From Nereocystis luetkeana (taxonomy: Eukaryota > Sar > Phaeophyceae > Laminariales > Laminariaceae): 64,000 nt of DNA. The stretch is from positions 6,173,674 through 6,237,673 of the forward strand of contig JARUPZ010000014.1 in NCBI GenBank assembly GCA_031213475.1, read 5' to 3'. Under the pieces are notes generated by a model. It saw only the letters and a list, made by a program, of their open reading frames with translations. It was not told the DNA's origin and searched no databases. Below are positions 35,196 to 47,909 of the stretch, one piece after another (the stretch's first letter is position 1; each line of letters begins with the position of its first letter). The translations under genes and the position numbers were made by a program.

Positions 35196-37876
35196 ATCCG
35201 TGGGTTTTGCGTCGACAAGAGTAACCGTGATGTGATGTGTTCCATGACGTAAACGTCTACGGCAACATCTATGACTCGGACATACACCACCACAACTTCG
35301 GGATCCACACTACTTCCGGCCACCAACAGGGTGACTGGAGGAGGAAGAAGATACGCGATAACTCTGGGTGCGGCTTCGACCCCCATGACGACAGAGACTT
35401 CCTGACGACCCACGGAAACGAGATCTACGACAACGGATACCACGGTGTCATCGCCTCCAAGCGCTGCAACGGGCTATACCCCCAGGTATGATAAGTTTCG
35501 CTTCGTGCAGTTCGCGCCGTAATCGGCAACTAACCGTGGAGTTCCCGAGTCACTCTCAAAATTGAAACAACAAATTTCGATAGTACTCGATAACCATCGT
35601 TGACGCATCCAAGCGAAACCTATACGACCTGGCTTCAGCTGCAGATATGACATTTGTGCTTGAAGCAATTGCGCCTTGGTTTTCGACATTCTAGATATAA
35701 AGTCTGGCATCGGTGATGTTGATGGCAACGCGAAACCAAACCTTAGGGCCGGGTCTAAAAGCTAAGATGACACAACCTCTGGAGCTCCGAGCACCCTTGA
35801 CCTCAACTGGCGCACGAAACATTAAACACGAAAACAACGACCCGTCACAGTTTTCCTGCCGCCACGAAGAACAAGTAAGCCTTTTTTACATTCAACACTC
35901 TAATAGCATGATGAGACAAAAATGATCGTTGGTGTCACAAAATTGAGTTTACACGACGTGTGAAGGAACGGAAGTACTTGGGTGAAACAGAGCCTCAAAA
36001 TTTGCCGAACATAGCACAACTGACTGGTAAGAATCATTTGTCGATTGAGGCGCCCATTGTTAATGAATAACATCGAATGAAAATGACAGCCATTATCAAG
36101 CGTTCTGGTGACGTAAATTCAGGATTCAAGCAATAAACGTCAGAGTGTGGTCCCCACAAAGGCTGAGTATATCTTATTTGACGCCGACAATACTAAACCT
36201 TCTTCAATGTTTTGGTTCTCCGCCGGCTCAAGCAATCGCACCAAAACAATATTTGCCCGTTTCTCCCGGAGATCAGCTCCTGCTGACAAAGTACTACCTG
36301 CTAATGTGTCCCATTTGTTAAAACCGTCATGTGGTACGTCTATTATAGCCGAGTGGTAGGAACTTTCCATTAATTGAGGGCCCGAACGTGAACTGCTAAG
36401 TTTTTTGGGGGAACCAGTTCGTACGAAGGCATGGTAAACCCTCACGCCACCTGACGCCATATGCACCAGCGTGGCTCGACAGAAACGAATGGCGATTGAT
36501 CCATACCACCGTGTCGCTAATGCGCTATTCCCTATGCCCAGGGAAGCAAGGTTTACGGCGGTGCTTCGTCGTCTGCTGGAATATTCCTTTGCCGGAGCAG
36601 CGATGACGCTATTGTGAAAGGTAAGCAGCTGACAGGCGACGGAAACTTAAAACCAGAGCTTTAAGTATGGTGCACGTCGTGCACATTATTTAGCGGGTAC
36701 CGGCGTTTGTCCAGCAAACGTACAGGGTGGCGACCCAATCATTGTACAGTTGGAGTAGATTCGAACGTTTAGGTTGCGCATCCGCATTCGGCGGTCCGAA
36801 TTTAGGGTATTGCCTATTTTTGTATTAGAGGAGTTTAAATTGGTTCCCGAGGGGAATAGTTTTCCCATGTGTTGCACCACGGCGCCGTAATGGTTGACGA
36901 TTTCCAGATATCTCGCAGCCTGTGTATGCAGGACGAGGCTTCCACGACAGACAACAAACTGCAAACGCGCTTCCGGAACGCTGCCTGCAGAACGCCTGGG
37001 TCAATCGCTTAGGCAGCAGTAAACGTCAGCCCCACTGTTGTAGATGAAGACAGTGTTTGATGAAAAACTGCCGCAGCCCCCATGCAGCGCTCATTGAGGA
37101 CGAGCAATCTGTCGAACACATAATATTTTTGTGGTGGTAGTCTGCATCGTTCGCTTAAGTTGACCACCCCCGACTTCGCCTTTTCGTTAGGGAACTACGT
37201 CCACGACAACGGGGACGCTGGCTTGGCAATGATGAAGTCCTTCGACGCAGACGTATCCGTCAGTGCCTTCGATAAAAACAAGTACTGGGTGCATTTCTCC
37301 GCGGGATGCGGCCGCAATGTCTCCTCCTCCAATAGCGTCATCAGCGGCTCTACCAAGTGAGGCACTCCTCCAAATTGTTGAATAGTGTTCCCTGTCTACC
37401 AACCCTCTATGTTTGGTTCTGCTTTTCAGACGCTTGGCAATTGTTGAAAATGCTCCCGACAGTCCCATGGATCCAGGTCAGCGGCTCTGAAACGCTTATA
37501 ACGCAACCCTCGACCCATCGCTATAGACGTGTGTGCAACTGCATGCCTTTGATAGCCCAACGCGTTTTACCCTTTCTTCCGCCCAGATACAACGCCTATT
37601 ATAACCTTGCTACGGACGCTCCCGATGTCGTGGATTGTGGACGGTCCCAGGACAACACGTTCTGGGAGGACCAGCTCAACAGAAATTTGGAAAGAATCAA
37701 GCCCTTGGATGCCGACGGCCCCCACTTCATCGAGGGTGCCACGACGATCTGTTTGAAAGAAGCTAGGAAAACCCAAATATCGGGTAACGTCAGTATCGAC
37801 GAAGCCAAGCTGGAAGTAGTGAGTTGAGCTACTTTCGACGCGAGGTCCGACGATGGCTTCGAGCCAGTTGAACCGC
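35196..37876 (+). pseudogene. Mannuronan C-5-epimerase pseudogene, copy C (exons 4-7)
   Basis: Exon 4 at 35196-35485, exon 5 at 36542-36620, exon 6 at 37191-37356 and exon 7 at 37587-37876. Exon 4 carries a 5-bp insertion near 35230 that shifts the frame and a 3-bp insertion near 35310, and YGFDPHD has become CGFDPHD. Exon 5 is intact at 79 bp. Exon 6 has one extra codon but stays open. Exon 7 has an internal deletion and a TGA at 37825-37827, about 16 codons early. Splice borders are still GT..AG. Exons 1-3 are missing and replaced by the left-flank repeat. It is less decayed than copy A and clearly younger than F. Confidence 0.85.
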
Positions 37877-40800
37877 GGCTCGTCCTAACGGGTCCTAGGC
37901 GAATGCCCTACATTGCTACCTCCTTTGATATCACAAGAAAAAATCGTTCATGAGTGTATCACTTGCATCAGTCGTTTCGGCGGCTAGAGTGTTTGAATTT
38001 TCACCTTAGTCAACATCTGTCACACGTCACACAGCGAGGGATCAGGGAGGACGTACGGTTTATCGTGAGCATGTTGGCTTCCATACCGTTCAGGCAGATC
38101 AAGCCCATGTGTTGTGTTGTTGAGAATTCGCACATTTGATGTGGTGAAATATATCTTTTGAAGGAGTAATCTTGTGGAGTTGGGTGTAGTAACTGGGGTG
38201 TTTGAATTGAGGCAGGCGTATACTGTGTATTTTGTCTGATGCATAGACCCACTAATGATAGTAGTGACTCACGATCGCTACGTTCGAGATGTGAGTTTCC
38301 CGATTTTTCGAGTACTCACTCGCATTAGTTCGGAGCGTGTTAGCATTTGTCCTTGGGTCGGGATCGATGCGGCAAACGGTAGGGGGTAGTGTGGGGCATT
38401 GTATTTAACAGAGTAGTGTACAGATAGGTACTCTTAGCGCACAATACGAACTACGTCAGGACCTCTCAATAAGACATATTGGGCATTGGATGTATCATTA
38501 GCGTGTTGTGTAGCTGTTGGGCATTATTACAACACTCCTGCAGTTAAAATCACCCCGGGAGATTTGGGATCTCGGGTGACGCTCTTGTGAGTTGCTTGCA
38601 TTGATATTGTTGTGGGTTGGGTGTTGCACAAGTCCTGTTGTGGTGAACCTACGCCTACGCGGTGTGGTGTACTGCATCCTTTCACGATACCAGTACTAGT
38701 GAATGGTGGACACTGCGGCGTGAACAGCGAAATTAAGCGGGAGCTAATGCACTTATTTTGAGTGATGATTTATACGTGCTGCATATATATGTGGTATAGT
38801 CAGCTGCACGCTTGGTGCCATGACACCTACTTCTAAGCGATATGGTATAACGTGCTGGAGTTGGCATTCTACGATTAACTACGCCGGTACGGAGTTTATA
38901 TAATGTTATTGTACTTTGCGACGTGCACCTGAAGCGGGGAGTCTCGCGATGTAGACGTCACAAGTTCCGGACACAGATCACCCGGCTACGCTGTACCCGC
39001 TAGGATCACAGTGCTTTTGCACAACGTGCATCGATCAGTGGCAACCATCATGTTAGTTCCAGAGAACAATCAAACCTATGTACGTCGTCGTTCTTTTATA
39101 GTGTTTGTGATTTATCATTTTTTTTCTTAGGGCCGCGTTGCCTGTACAGACTTTGGTCCGTGGCGATTCGAGAGCGTGATCCGTGTATATGGTTTGAACT
39201 ATATACAAAATATGTAAGGAAAATGTTAGTAAAATGTTGGCGTGCGTGCAGTTGTAGCGCACCCAGCCGTCGGTCGGTGGGTGCTGAACTATAGGACACA
39301 GTCTGAGCGATCACATGGGCTATGAGAGTAGTCGACAAATACTTACTTCATTCGATCGGACAACACCTTCAGGGTCCAGTTCATACCGTGTGAAGATATT
39401 TCCATGAAAATGACCAACCGGCAGTTAATCACGGTTAGACAAGATGTTTGTGAAGCAGATTGAGGTCGAGGTCGGATAGTTATTTACGGAACTGCATCGA
39501 CGCAGACACATATATATCTCGCTGAGGCAATCTTGGCGTAGAAGCTATCGTTTTAATAACGTTGTCGTGGAAATCGCATTGTTCGTTGTTCCACAGGACT
39601 CTCGTCAAGTTCTATGTTTGTTTTGGAACGTTTTTCAGGTCACGGCAAAATTTCGTCTGCGTACGTCAAACCACTGATAGCACCATGCATTTGACGGGTA
39701 TCAGTCCCTTCTGTCTTCGTCTTTTTTCATGTTGGGTTCACGACTACTAACCACGATTCGCTGGTGATAAACCTGCCGGAGTGGTACCGGTTGAAAAAGA
39801 GTAACGAAAACGAACTTGAATGCTGCCGTTTCGGATCTCTGCACGCTGGCCATTACATGAGATTCGTGTTGAATCATGACGATATGGAACACCTGACTAC
39901 TTATTTCTTAGATGAGGACCATTCATCGTCTTTCGAGCGAGGAGCGAACCGATGAATTGGTTTTCCCGAGCAGTGTATGTAACACTACTCCCACGCCGAC
40001 GAGACACTACATCAGCAACGACATAACCCGCCACCGCTGCAACAGCATCTGCAAGGGCAGCAGCACCCGCCGCAGTGGCAATACAGCCCCACCCGGGCCA
40101 TCGACGGGGTGGAAACGGGCGGCGGAATCAACATGGGGGAGAGGTGGTGAGACCGCGCGATGGTTCGACCGGCACATAAGTCACACTTTTCTGCCGCCAC
40201 CACAAATGTTATTTCACGCAGCAAGGAGCCGCATTCTCCCTTCGACCGGCTCCGCGACCATGGTAATGAAGACTCAACGCAGCAATGTCGACACCTTCCT
40301 GGCCACAACACGGCCCTCGCTCAACCTTCCTTAGCCCAGGCCAATGAACATCAAGGTTTTCCCTAGCAGTGTATGTAACACTACTCCCACGCCGACGAGA
40401 CTCTACATCAGCAACGACATTCCCCGCCACCGCTGCAACAGTATCTGCAAGGGCAGCAGCATCCGCCGCAGTGGCAATACAACCCCACCCAGGCCATCGA
40501 CGGGGTACAACTGGGCGGCGGAATGCACATGAGGGAGAGGTAGTGAGACCTCGCGATGGTTGGACAGGCACATATGTGACACTTTTCTCCCGCCACCACA
40601 AATGCTATTGCACCCAGCAGAGGCCGATTTATCCCTTCGACCGGCGCCGCGACCATGGTCATGAAGACTCAACGCAGCAATGTCGACATCCTCCTGTCCT
40701 CAACCCGGCCCTCGCTCAACCTTCATTAGCCAAGATCAATAAACATCAACCTAGCAAAGGACTAAAACGTAGTCACCAATATCGTAGCACACACGTGCCC

Positions 40801-42290
40801 CCCCTAGGACCAGTACTCTTTGGCGCGGCTGTTGGCCGAACCTTGTGGTCGACTCTCGTTAAGGAGATAGGTCACGTGTGTCACCGGTAAGTTCGAAAGG
40901 GTGATGGCCTTAGTTCAGGGATCGGTGTGTACCGTGTCGGTGGTCGTGTTGCACGCACGTGGTATCCCGCGGCTGACGCGCGTTCTACACGACGGGCGCA
41001 ATCCTCTACGAAGCTGACCGCCATCTTCGGGTCACGAAAGGGCGTGTTTCGCCGGCATACGTTCGTACAGGTGTCGCTCGCGGAAGCTGAATTTACATAA
41101 GTACCGGTGACGAAGTGGTGCCGATATCGCGTAGCAATGCTGCCCCCCTACGAACTAGCGCAGACCGGACCAGAGGCGTCTGCCCAAGAAATGAATCTCA
41201 TACAGGGCTTGCCGTGGAAGGAGGCAACCCGAAGGCCGCGCTTCTGCGTGCGTGGGGTAACCGTGGGTCGAATCGAGCGTCACGCATCAGAGAGGCAGTA
41301 CGTTTGAAGATATGTGGCGTGCAAGAACGTCACAGAACCGTGGGAGTACGTGTTGAACCTTTTTTTGCACTAGCGAGACGGATATCAAATGAATAGATGC
41401 ACTCCTCGTCCAGACTGTCACGGACAATCAACCACCTTCAGGTCAGTGTCAGTGTACATCGGACTCCGCCGATAGCCTGCCTACGGCATCTTTGACCGCC
41501 GACTGAAAGACCTCCTTACCTGGTGTAGTCGATTATCCTACCCATATCACCAGGAGGGCGGAAACGAGCCTTCATGGCAGCTCGTTGTGAGACTCACCGG
41601 CCACCCTTGGAACGGAGGCTCGGAGAGGATAAGACAAGCTGTGAGTTAGGGAACCCACAAAGGTGCGGAGGAAACTGTTGGGCGTCATGGGGGGCAATCA
41701 GTGTGCAACGTAGCTGGCTGGCTGGTGACAACGATGCCGTGACTATGACAAAGGAGAAGAGGTCGAGGAAGAGTAGGAAAATACACGCCCGGGGGTTGCC
41801 CGCCCATTGCAGCCCTTTCTAACGTACGTGCATGCATCCCAAACAAACGAGACCCAAATTGCCAGCCGCAGGGGTGGTCGGAAAGACGGTTAGAAAACAC
41901 GGGCCGTGAGGAAATCAAATGTCTCCAGGTAAGAAGAAGCCCAGTCGGGCCGAGACGCCGTGGAAAGCATATTTATCAATTCTCTAAAACGAAAACGTGG
42001 TGATTTCTTCTTCGCAAAGAAGAATTCCTGCCACCATAAGAAAAACGACTTCTCCTAAAGCGGGTGCAGCTTCTGTTTCGTACCGGTCGGCTATTAGCAT
42101 GTTTAACGTAGTGGTTAGCGCTACCTTTGGCTGACCTACCGAAAAAAGAAATATTCGACATAGTACATTGCTCAAAGTAATTTTGTATGTATAGCTCATA
42201 CCATACAGTGCATCTGAAATAGAGGGAGGACCAACATTAACACAAAGAGCTTCATGCAGGGTTAAGCCGACAACTTCTATTTCTACACAT
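37877..42290 (+). repeat. 3' flank of epimerase copy C
   Basis: Aligns in blocks with the 3' flanks of A, B and D, including the CGTCACACAGCGAGGGATCA block near 38025 and the CATCGATCAGTGGC block near 39028. The minus strand at about 38010-38130 keeps the STTQHMGLIC frame seen in the other copies. A 396-bp stretch is tandemly duplicated at 39959-40746. The end near 42190-42285 holds the dispersed CATACAGTGCATCTGAAAT block. No gene is recognised. Confidence 0.7.
39959..40746 (+). repeat. 396-bp tandem duplication in the 3' flank of C
   Basis: Unit 1 (39959-40354) and unit 2 (40355 to about 40746) both begin GGTTTTCCC followed by AGCAGTGTATGTAACACTAC and are more than 85% alike by eye. A and D have a single copy. 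The unit holds the GCAACAGCATCTGCAAGGGC stretch that in D lies in an open frame. Confidence 0.88.
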
Positions 42291-43252
42291 ATATATATAT
42301 ATATGCGTAAAAGGACTAAACGTTAATTATACATCTGCACTTTCGAAGGAAAAAGTTTTGAACGATATTGCACACATCTCAAAAGGTAATACTTGGGGCA
42401 ACGATTGAATACGTTTGGGGGTCTGACACAGGAACTTGGTCACTTACTAGTATAGTATAAACGCTGGAGGAGCGATCACGGTGACGTGGTAACACAGTGG
42501 TACCTGGAAAACCCAAGATCGTGCACATGCCTTCACCATATATATGTTGTTGCTCGATTTCGTCCACCTCTGGTACAGTAACACTATCTTATGCCGTGAA
42601 CAGTCCTTGAACTAACACTGCTGTAACACAATGTTTAGCTTCGACCAAACACGTATATGTATACGTATGTTTGTCCTATTTTTGTACTTTTGCCGACTTT
42701 TCTCTTCGTACGAGCGCTTTTCCGCAAAACAGCAAGTACTCGGACACATGATTCCCGGCCGGAAACAATGGTCGAGGTCTCGGTGCGATCCATGCACTCT
42801 GGAGAGCGTGACACGCGCTTAAAGTTGTTTCGGCGGGAGTGGATAAGACGATTTCCCTGCTTTCGATTTGAGAGGATTTCTTTCGTAATTACAAATCGGA
42901 AAAATGTCGTCCGTTTTCTTCACACCAGGTACACAACAGACAATCGCAGATCCCATCGTTCCAACGCTGCCGCCCACTCACCATGCGTGTGCGACACACC
43001 CATATGCGCAGTATTGCGGTCGCTGGTTGTGATTGGCGGAGCCTGCTGTCCGTATTTCACCGTCTGCCTTTCCAGGTACCATATTGAGGGTTTCCCCGTA
43101 AAATTTTAAAAAACGTCGTGAAAGAACGTCGTCTCAGTTTTTTTCCCGGCAAAATAAATCGTCGCGAAGTTCGCCGAGACGTTTGAACCACAGTTTGGCG
43201 AGTGGTCTGCGGAAATGATGTACATGTCGACGTTCGGTCTGCTTTTTCATCT

Positions 43253-43266
43253 ACCAGGTACCTGGT
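43253..43266. repeat. ACCAGGTACCTGGT palindrome
   Basis: A perfect 14-bp palindrome. The same sequence is at 52935-52948 and its 12-bp core is at 52752-52764. The overlapping form TACCTGGTACCTGGTA is at 1741-1756 and 34216-34231. Many half motifs occur elsewhere in the window. Confidence 0.9.
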
Positions 43267-43640
43267 ATTGTATTTACTGTGAGGATTGCGCATTCCTCAT
43301 ACTCTCTTCACCTACCAGATACAAAGCATGAACCCGCAAGAGACCCAAAACCTCCGGTTATCAACTGGCGCTACTGCCGTTGTACACCCCCTCCATTCGA
43401 AGGTCAAATCACGTGTGTGTTGATTACTGTATGAATACCTGAAGCTCGTACAGCAGCAGTTGCCGGACGTACGAGTATACAAGCATCAAACACACCAGGT
43501 AGGTGTCATACCTGGTAGTACTACTACTGTAGTGGTATAAAACACTCCTATCTGGACAGCAAGCTTAAAAAAGCTAAATCATATGGAGCGATCCTCCGTC
43601 CTGCTTCTTCGTACATCATACTCGTACGAACGCCATATAT

Positions 43641-44333
43641 ATGCTCCGAATGACCCGCTACATACAACCTCAAGCACAACCTGCTGCGGTACCGCCACCT
43701 GCGTTTCCCCCCCCCCCTGCTGATCATCCTCGTCCTTTTCAGCTGCCTCCTCCACCCCCCTCGAACCTCCAACCACAGCAGCAGCTCCCCCACCTCTCGT
43801 GCCGACAAATTCCAACTCCGGTGAGCGTCCCAGCGAGTCAAAGCTATCTTCCAGACGCACTGGAGAGCTGTTGCTCCCGGTCACCCTCACAGGCCCAACG
43901 CCACCCCCCTCGACCCCCAGTCCGGCATGCCGCGGCTCTCCACAGCCTTGGCGATGGTGTCGGTTTGACGGGATGCCAGTGCAAAGGAAATGTCATTTGC
44001 GCTCGCTGTTGGTGTGGTTGCATGCCCCTTGCTGCGTGCACCCGAGGACATGTTTCCTCTCGTCGACAAGAAACTCAACGTGCAATCAGTGCAGAGCTCT
44101 GTAGATGGGTTTCACACAAATATAAAGCAGGAGTACCTATCTCCCGCGATGCCGGCCGGCCACACGTTGAAGCGGTATTGTCGTCCTGGTACATTGCTGC
44201 TGCTGTGGATTGCTTACAGCGCACGAGGCGAGAGATGCCAAGGCTGGGAGATGGGGATGGCCTGGCTGCGGTCTGTTCTCAGCTGTTCATCCTCACGACG
44301 AAAAAAAATACGGTACCACCTGGTATGCCGTAG
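43641..44333 (+). CDS. Unrecognised Pro-rich, Cys-containing ORF
   Basis: The frame is open for 230 codons. The first 80 residues or so are rich in Pro and Gln (runs such as PPPAFPPPP). A Cys-rich patch, CQCKGNVICARCWCGC, follows near residue 113. In the next frame over the Cys pattern continues as STCNQC, so a frameshift may have cut a longer Cys-rich domain, possibly like CXC-type cysteine repeats. That link is speculative. There is no duplicate copy to test it against, and the antisense strand is also partly open. Confidence 0.25.
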   Translation: MLRMTRYIQPQAQPAAVPPPAFPPPPADHPRPFQLPPPPPSNLQPQQQLPHLSCRQIPTPVSVPASQSYLPDALESCCSRSPSQAQRHPPRPPVRHAAALHSLGDGVGLTGCQCKGNVICARCWCGCMPLAACTRGHVSSRRQETQRAISAELCRWVSHKYKAGVPISRDAGRPHVEAVLSSWYIAAAVDCLQRTRREMPRLGDGDGLAAVCSQLFILTTKKNTVPPGMP

Positions 44334-46499
44334 AAGTACATCTCGTCAGACTTTTTCGCCGTGGTGAAATTACTTGGTTTTTTAGATTTTTCAGGTATAA
44401 TTTAGCGGCGTAACCTCGAGACGACTTTTGTTTTGGCGAGACGACGATCTTCACGACTTCCTTTTTCTGCGAGGAAACCCTATATTTTGTTTCAAACTTT
44501 TTCACGTGCAAACCCAGCCTGGCGTACCTGTGTCATCATCACCTACCTCTTCCCCTTCTGCTTCTCCTGCCTTAGCGTTTTGCTGTGTGTGTGATCCAAC
44601 AATGCGGCTGCTCCAGCTGTGCGGCACCGTGCGACTACAGCAGAAGTAGGCAGTATACTCTACGCATGTAATCTCAGTACTACAGTAATGTATGTTGTTG
44701 TCATCGGCAATGCCCTATGCACACACTTACCTGCTGCTGTGTGTGACCGGCATTTTTTGCTCCGTACCGATCCCTGGAACCTGGACCGTGTATATTCGCC
44801 GAGTCCAGCACAACCAATCGGTCGTAGCATCGTGTACAGCAGCATTCCCACAAAAAAAATATCAGCAGTAGTTACTGACTGCTGTGTGTCCTGCGTACGG
44901 CTGACCGATAGGTCCTAGAGCCAACTTAAAGAGCACAGCAGTACGTTCCCGTGTTGCAGTACGCGTATCCTCTGCTGCCGTATCTGATAACATGGCATTT
45001 TACAGCAGCAGTGCTGTACATGTCCAGCAGTACAAGCTACTCTATTCCTGAAAAAGATTCTGCAATGTGTTTTACATGACGAAAAAAAGATACATGTATA
45101 TAGTTGTTGGTGATAAGTGATAACCTTCACTTGCTCCTATATGCGTTACCGGTTACCGGGGTTCGACCCTAACCATCGACGATTCTTTATAAGTTTCGCC
45201 TTTTCTTTTCATTTTGTACTGGTACATCCACGTTGCTCTTCTGACCCACCAGGCACTATTTATACGTACTACAATATGTGTGTTTTTACTCAAGGAACAC
45301 CGCCGCCGAGTTTGGGCGCGCTCATCATGTGTGGCGTGCGTACATACCCAAACCCTTCACAGTTGCTCCCAGTACTTGGGACTGAATATGTTCGAGACAA
45401 TACTGTTAGTAACTCGTGCATTCTCGCAGTTTGAGCGCTTTATGTGTCTCGTGGTTCTGTACTGATACGGGTACTGCGAGTATACTCTAATTGTTTCGTC
45501 CGTGTAGACCTGGGAGGCACGCATGATGGTCGCAGCGATCAATCGAGACCGTAGCCGATCATCGAATTCGTTTCCATTTTAGGGTGCATCAGCAGTCATC
45601 TTACCGAGTGGAACACATTATCCACACATGGCTGTACAAATTCAAGTTGCTGCGTTATATGTAACTGTGCTGCACCATGTATGTGTCATGACGGGCATCG
45701 CTATGATTCCCAAAGATAACACCTGCGGCCGTTTAGGAAAAAGCCTGTACTCATATATATCGCTCTGACTCTATCGGGGTAGTTGATGTAGAATATGATC
45801 CCTCGTGCTCTGCTCCAGGCAAATAAACCCTACCAGGTACTGGGTACCAGCTAGATAGAGACACCACGACACACGAAAACACACTGCTACTATAATATAC
45901 TGTACGCACGCACAACATGTAAAAAACGTGGTATCATTCCTCGATGAACAATTCACTTGTAGTACATGATTCAGTGGTAACTCCACAGGTACCAGGTTAT
46001 TAACAGTGCTGTACAATACATAAACTAGTCTGGAATCGTCGCTGATATTATTGGTATCATACGCAGCAGCCTGGTTGGTAAGCGAAGAAATTACTGACAA
46101 CACAATTTGACGCTTATTATTCTACTCCTCCTGTAGAACCTGGATATCTGAATATACAGCAGCAGTGCACCTGCACTCCATGGCAACACGTATTAGGGCC
46201 TCCGTAAATTGATACATATCTCCAATTATTTCCGAACTTTGGAAATAATTACGGAAAAAACGCTCTCCGATAAGAATGAACCTTAATATTTGTTCAGTGT
46301 CAAATTTGTTGTTTATATGCTTGATTAACGAATGAATGGCCTATTTATATTTTTGGATCGCAATTCGCTTTATATACTGACACCATGTTTTCTGATCCTA
46401 AGCCCAACGTGCTATCTAGATCCTCAATGCGGACTCTTTTCAACCTGGGGCACGTATCATAACCCCGTTTTTAATAGATGCTACCAGGTAGCGGTCACT

Positions 46500-46768
46500 G
46501 TCATATTATTATTGGAGAGCTATTTCCCATAATTTCGACATTGTTTTCGCGCAATTTTGGAAATAATTTTTCCTGATTTGGTTTCCCAGATATATGAAAT
46601 TTAACGAGCTTGATTTTGTGCTTCTGGAGAAAATCACGAATAGTCACAGAACGCCTCCGTGAATTAATACATATATATCCCGTGTATTGATACATATCTA
46701 TAATTAATTATTGCGAAACTTTGGAAAATATTGAAAAACGCTCTCCGATAATAATAATGATAAATTTA
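46500..46768. mobile_element. TIR element of the CGGAGAGC family, about 270 bp
   Basis: The left end TATTATTGGAGAGCTATTTC and the right end GAAAAACGCTCTCCGATAAT are inverted relative to each other. The interior matches, in reverse, the interior of 47910-48555. A truncated right end of the same family is at about 46199-46280. Confidence 0.7.
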
Positions 46769-47909
46769 TTGCGCAACGAATATATCTTACTTATGGATTG
46801 CAATTCATTTTAGGTACTGACATAATGTCTTCAGATATCTGATCCTAAGCCCGGGGTCTTATATAGTTCCTCAATGCCGGCCCTGATCAACCTGGGGCAC
46901 GTGTCATAACCCTGCTAGATAGATAGATGCTGTACCAGGTAGCTGTTGCCGACAAAGTCCCGACGAGTGGTGCAGTAGTATCATTGGTATAGTAGGGCCA
47001 CAGCTGTGTGACACGATACCTCTTTAAAAAGCGAAGGGCTATTTGTGCCCACCCGAAGCTGGATACGTTTTAGAAAGTAGGTACTCTTGTACATATGGCC
47101 AAGCCTGAAGCCACGATAGAGCTGGTCCAGGGTAGACCTGTTTTTTTACAACCCCATGTGTTTCGAATATCACAGCAGTACTGTTTGTTTTTTTCTATCT
47201 TCCGGCGGATACGTAGACACGAAATAATAGTCTCAACCTGACCACACTTCCACTTTCAAGCTTCGTGTCGTGTGTCAGTTTAATCCATAGCAGCACCCGT
47301 TGCAACATCAGAGTAAGCCGCTGTTACCGCTGGCGGTTAGGCGCGTTGACTCGTCTCGACCCCCGCCGAGAGGGGCATGTGCAGTAGAGATAGACACCTG
47401 GGAGAGCCATCGCTTCCGGGTAGAGTGACACTCGCGCGAGCTCACCCACTAACAAAAACCTAGACCATTAGGCCTTCCCGCCAAACTTGGCCGAGTCACG
47501 GTGAACCCTACCCGTCAGGGCGTTGGTCCTCAGACATTCCTGTTCAGGATATTTTCTCGAGTACTAATATGTATACCACAGGTGTATGTATATATACTTC
47601 GAATCTAAAATTAATGGTAAATATGTAACATAAATGTTTGTAAATTGTGGCTCCCTGTCCATGGATCGATGCACCGGGACCCGGGTACTGTACTACTCTG
47701 GGCGCCGAGTCTGGAGCGTTTCTGGGGTCAAGCTACACACCGGGTGTACGACATGCGTGACATTGCCTAAGATCGTTATGTATTGGACAGCAGTGTATAC
47801 ACTAACACCTACTACTGTTGTCGCACCCAGCTATGCTCCTCCTGCTATGTACCTGGTAGAATGGTCTGTCATATATAAGTTCTGTGGACTGTACTTCTTG
47901 GAGCTTGCT

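Larger units (their letters stand above)
42291..45999. other. Unique stretch rich in CAGCAGTAC and CCAGGTA motifs
   Basis: No epimerase sequence and no recognised gene are seen. A TA run lies at about 42289-42304. The stretch has many short CAGCAGTAC and ACCAGGTA motifs, including a perfect ACCAGGTACCTGGT palindrome at 43253-43266. The longest ORFs are 42657-43109 (150 codons, unrecognised) and 43641-44333 (listed separately). Confidence 0.4.

Noticed and set aside
45140..45190. tRNA-like GGGGTTCGACCCTA box
   Set aside because: No A-box, acceptor stem or anticodon arm could be folded upstream at the required spacing.
47290..47540. GC-rich hairpin-forming stretch that looks RNA-gene-like
   Set aside because: I could not fold it into a tRNA, 5S or snRNA shape. 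It lies within or beside flank G and may be ordinary inserted DNA.
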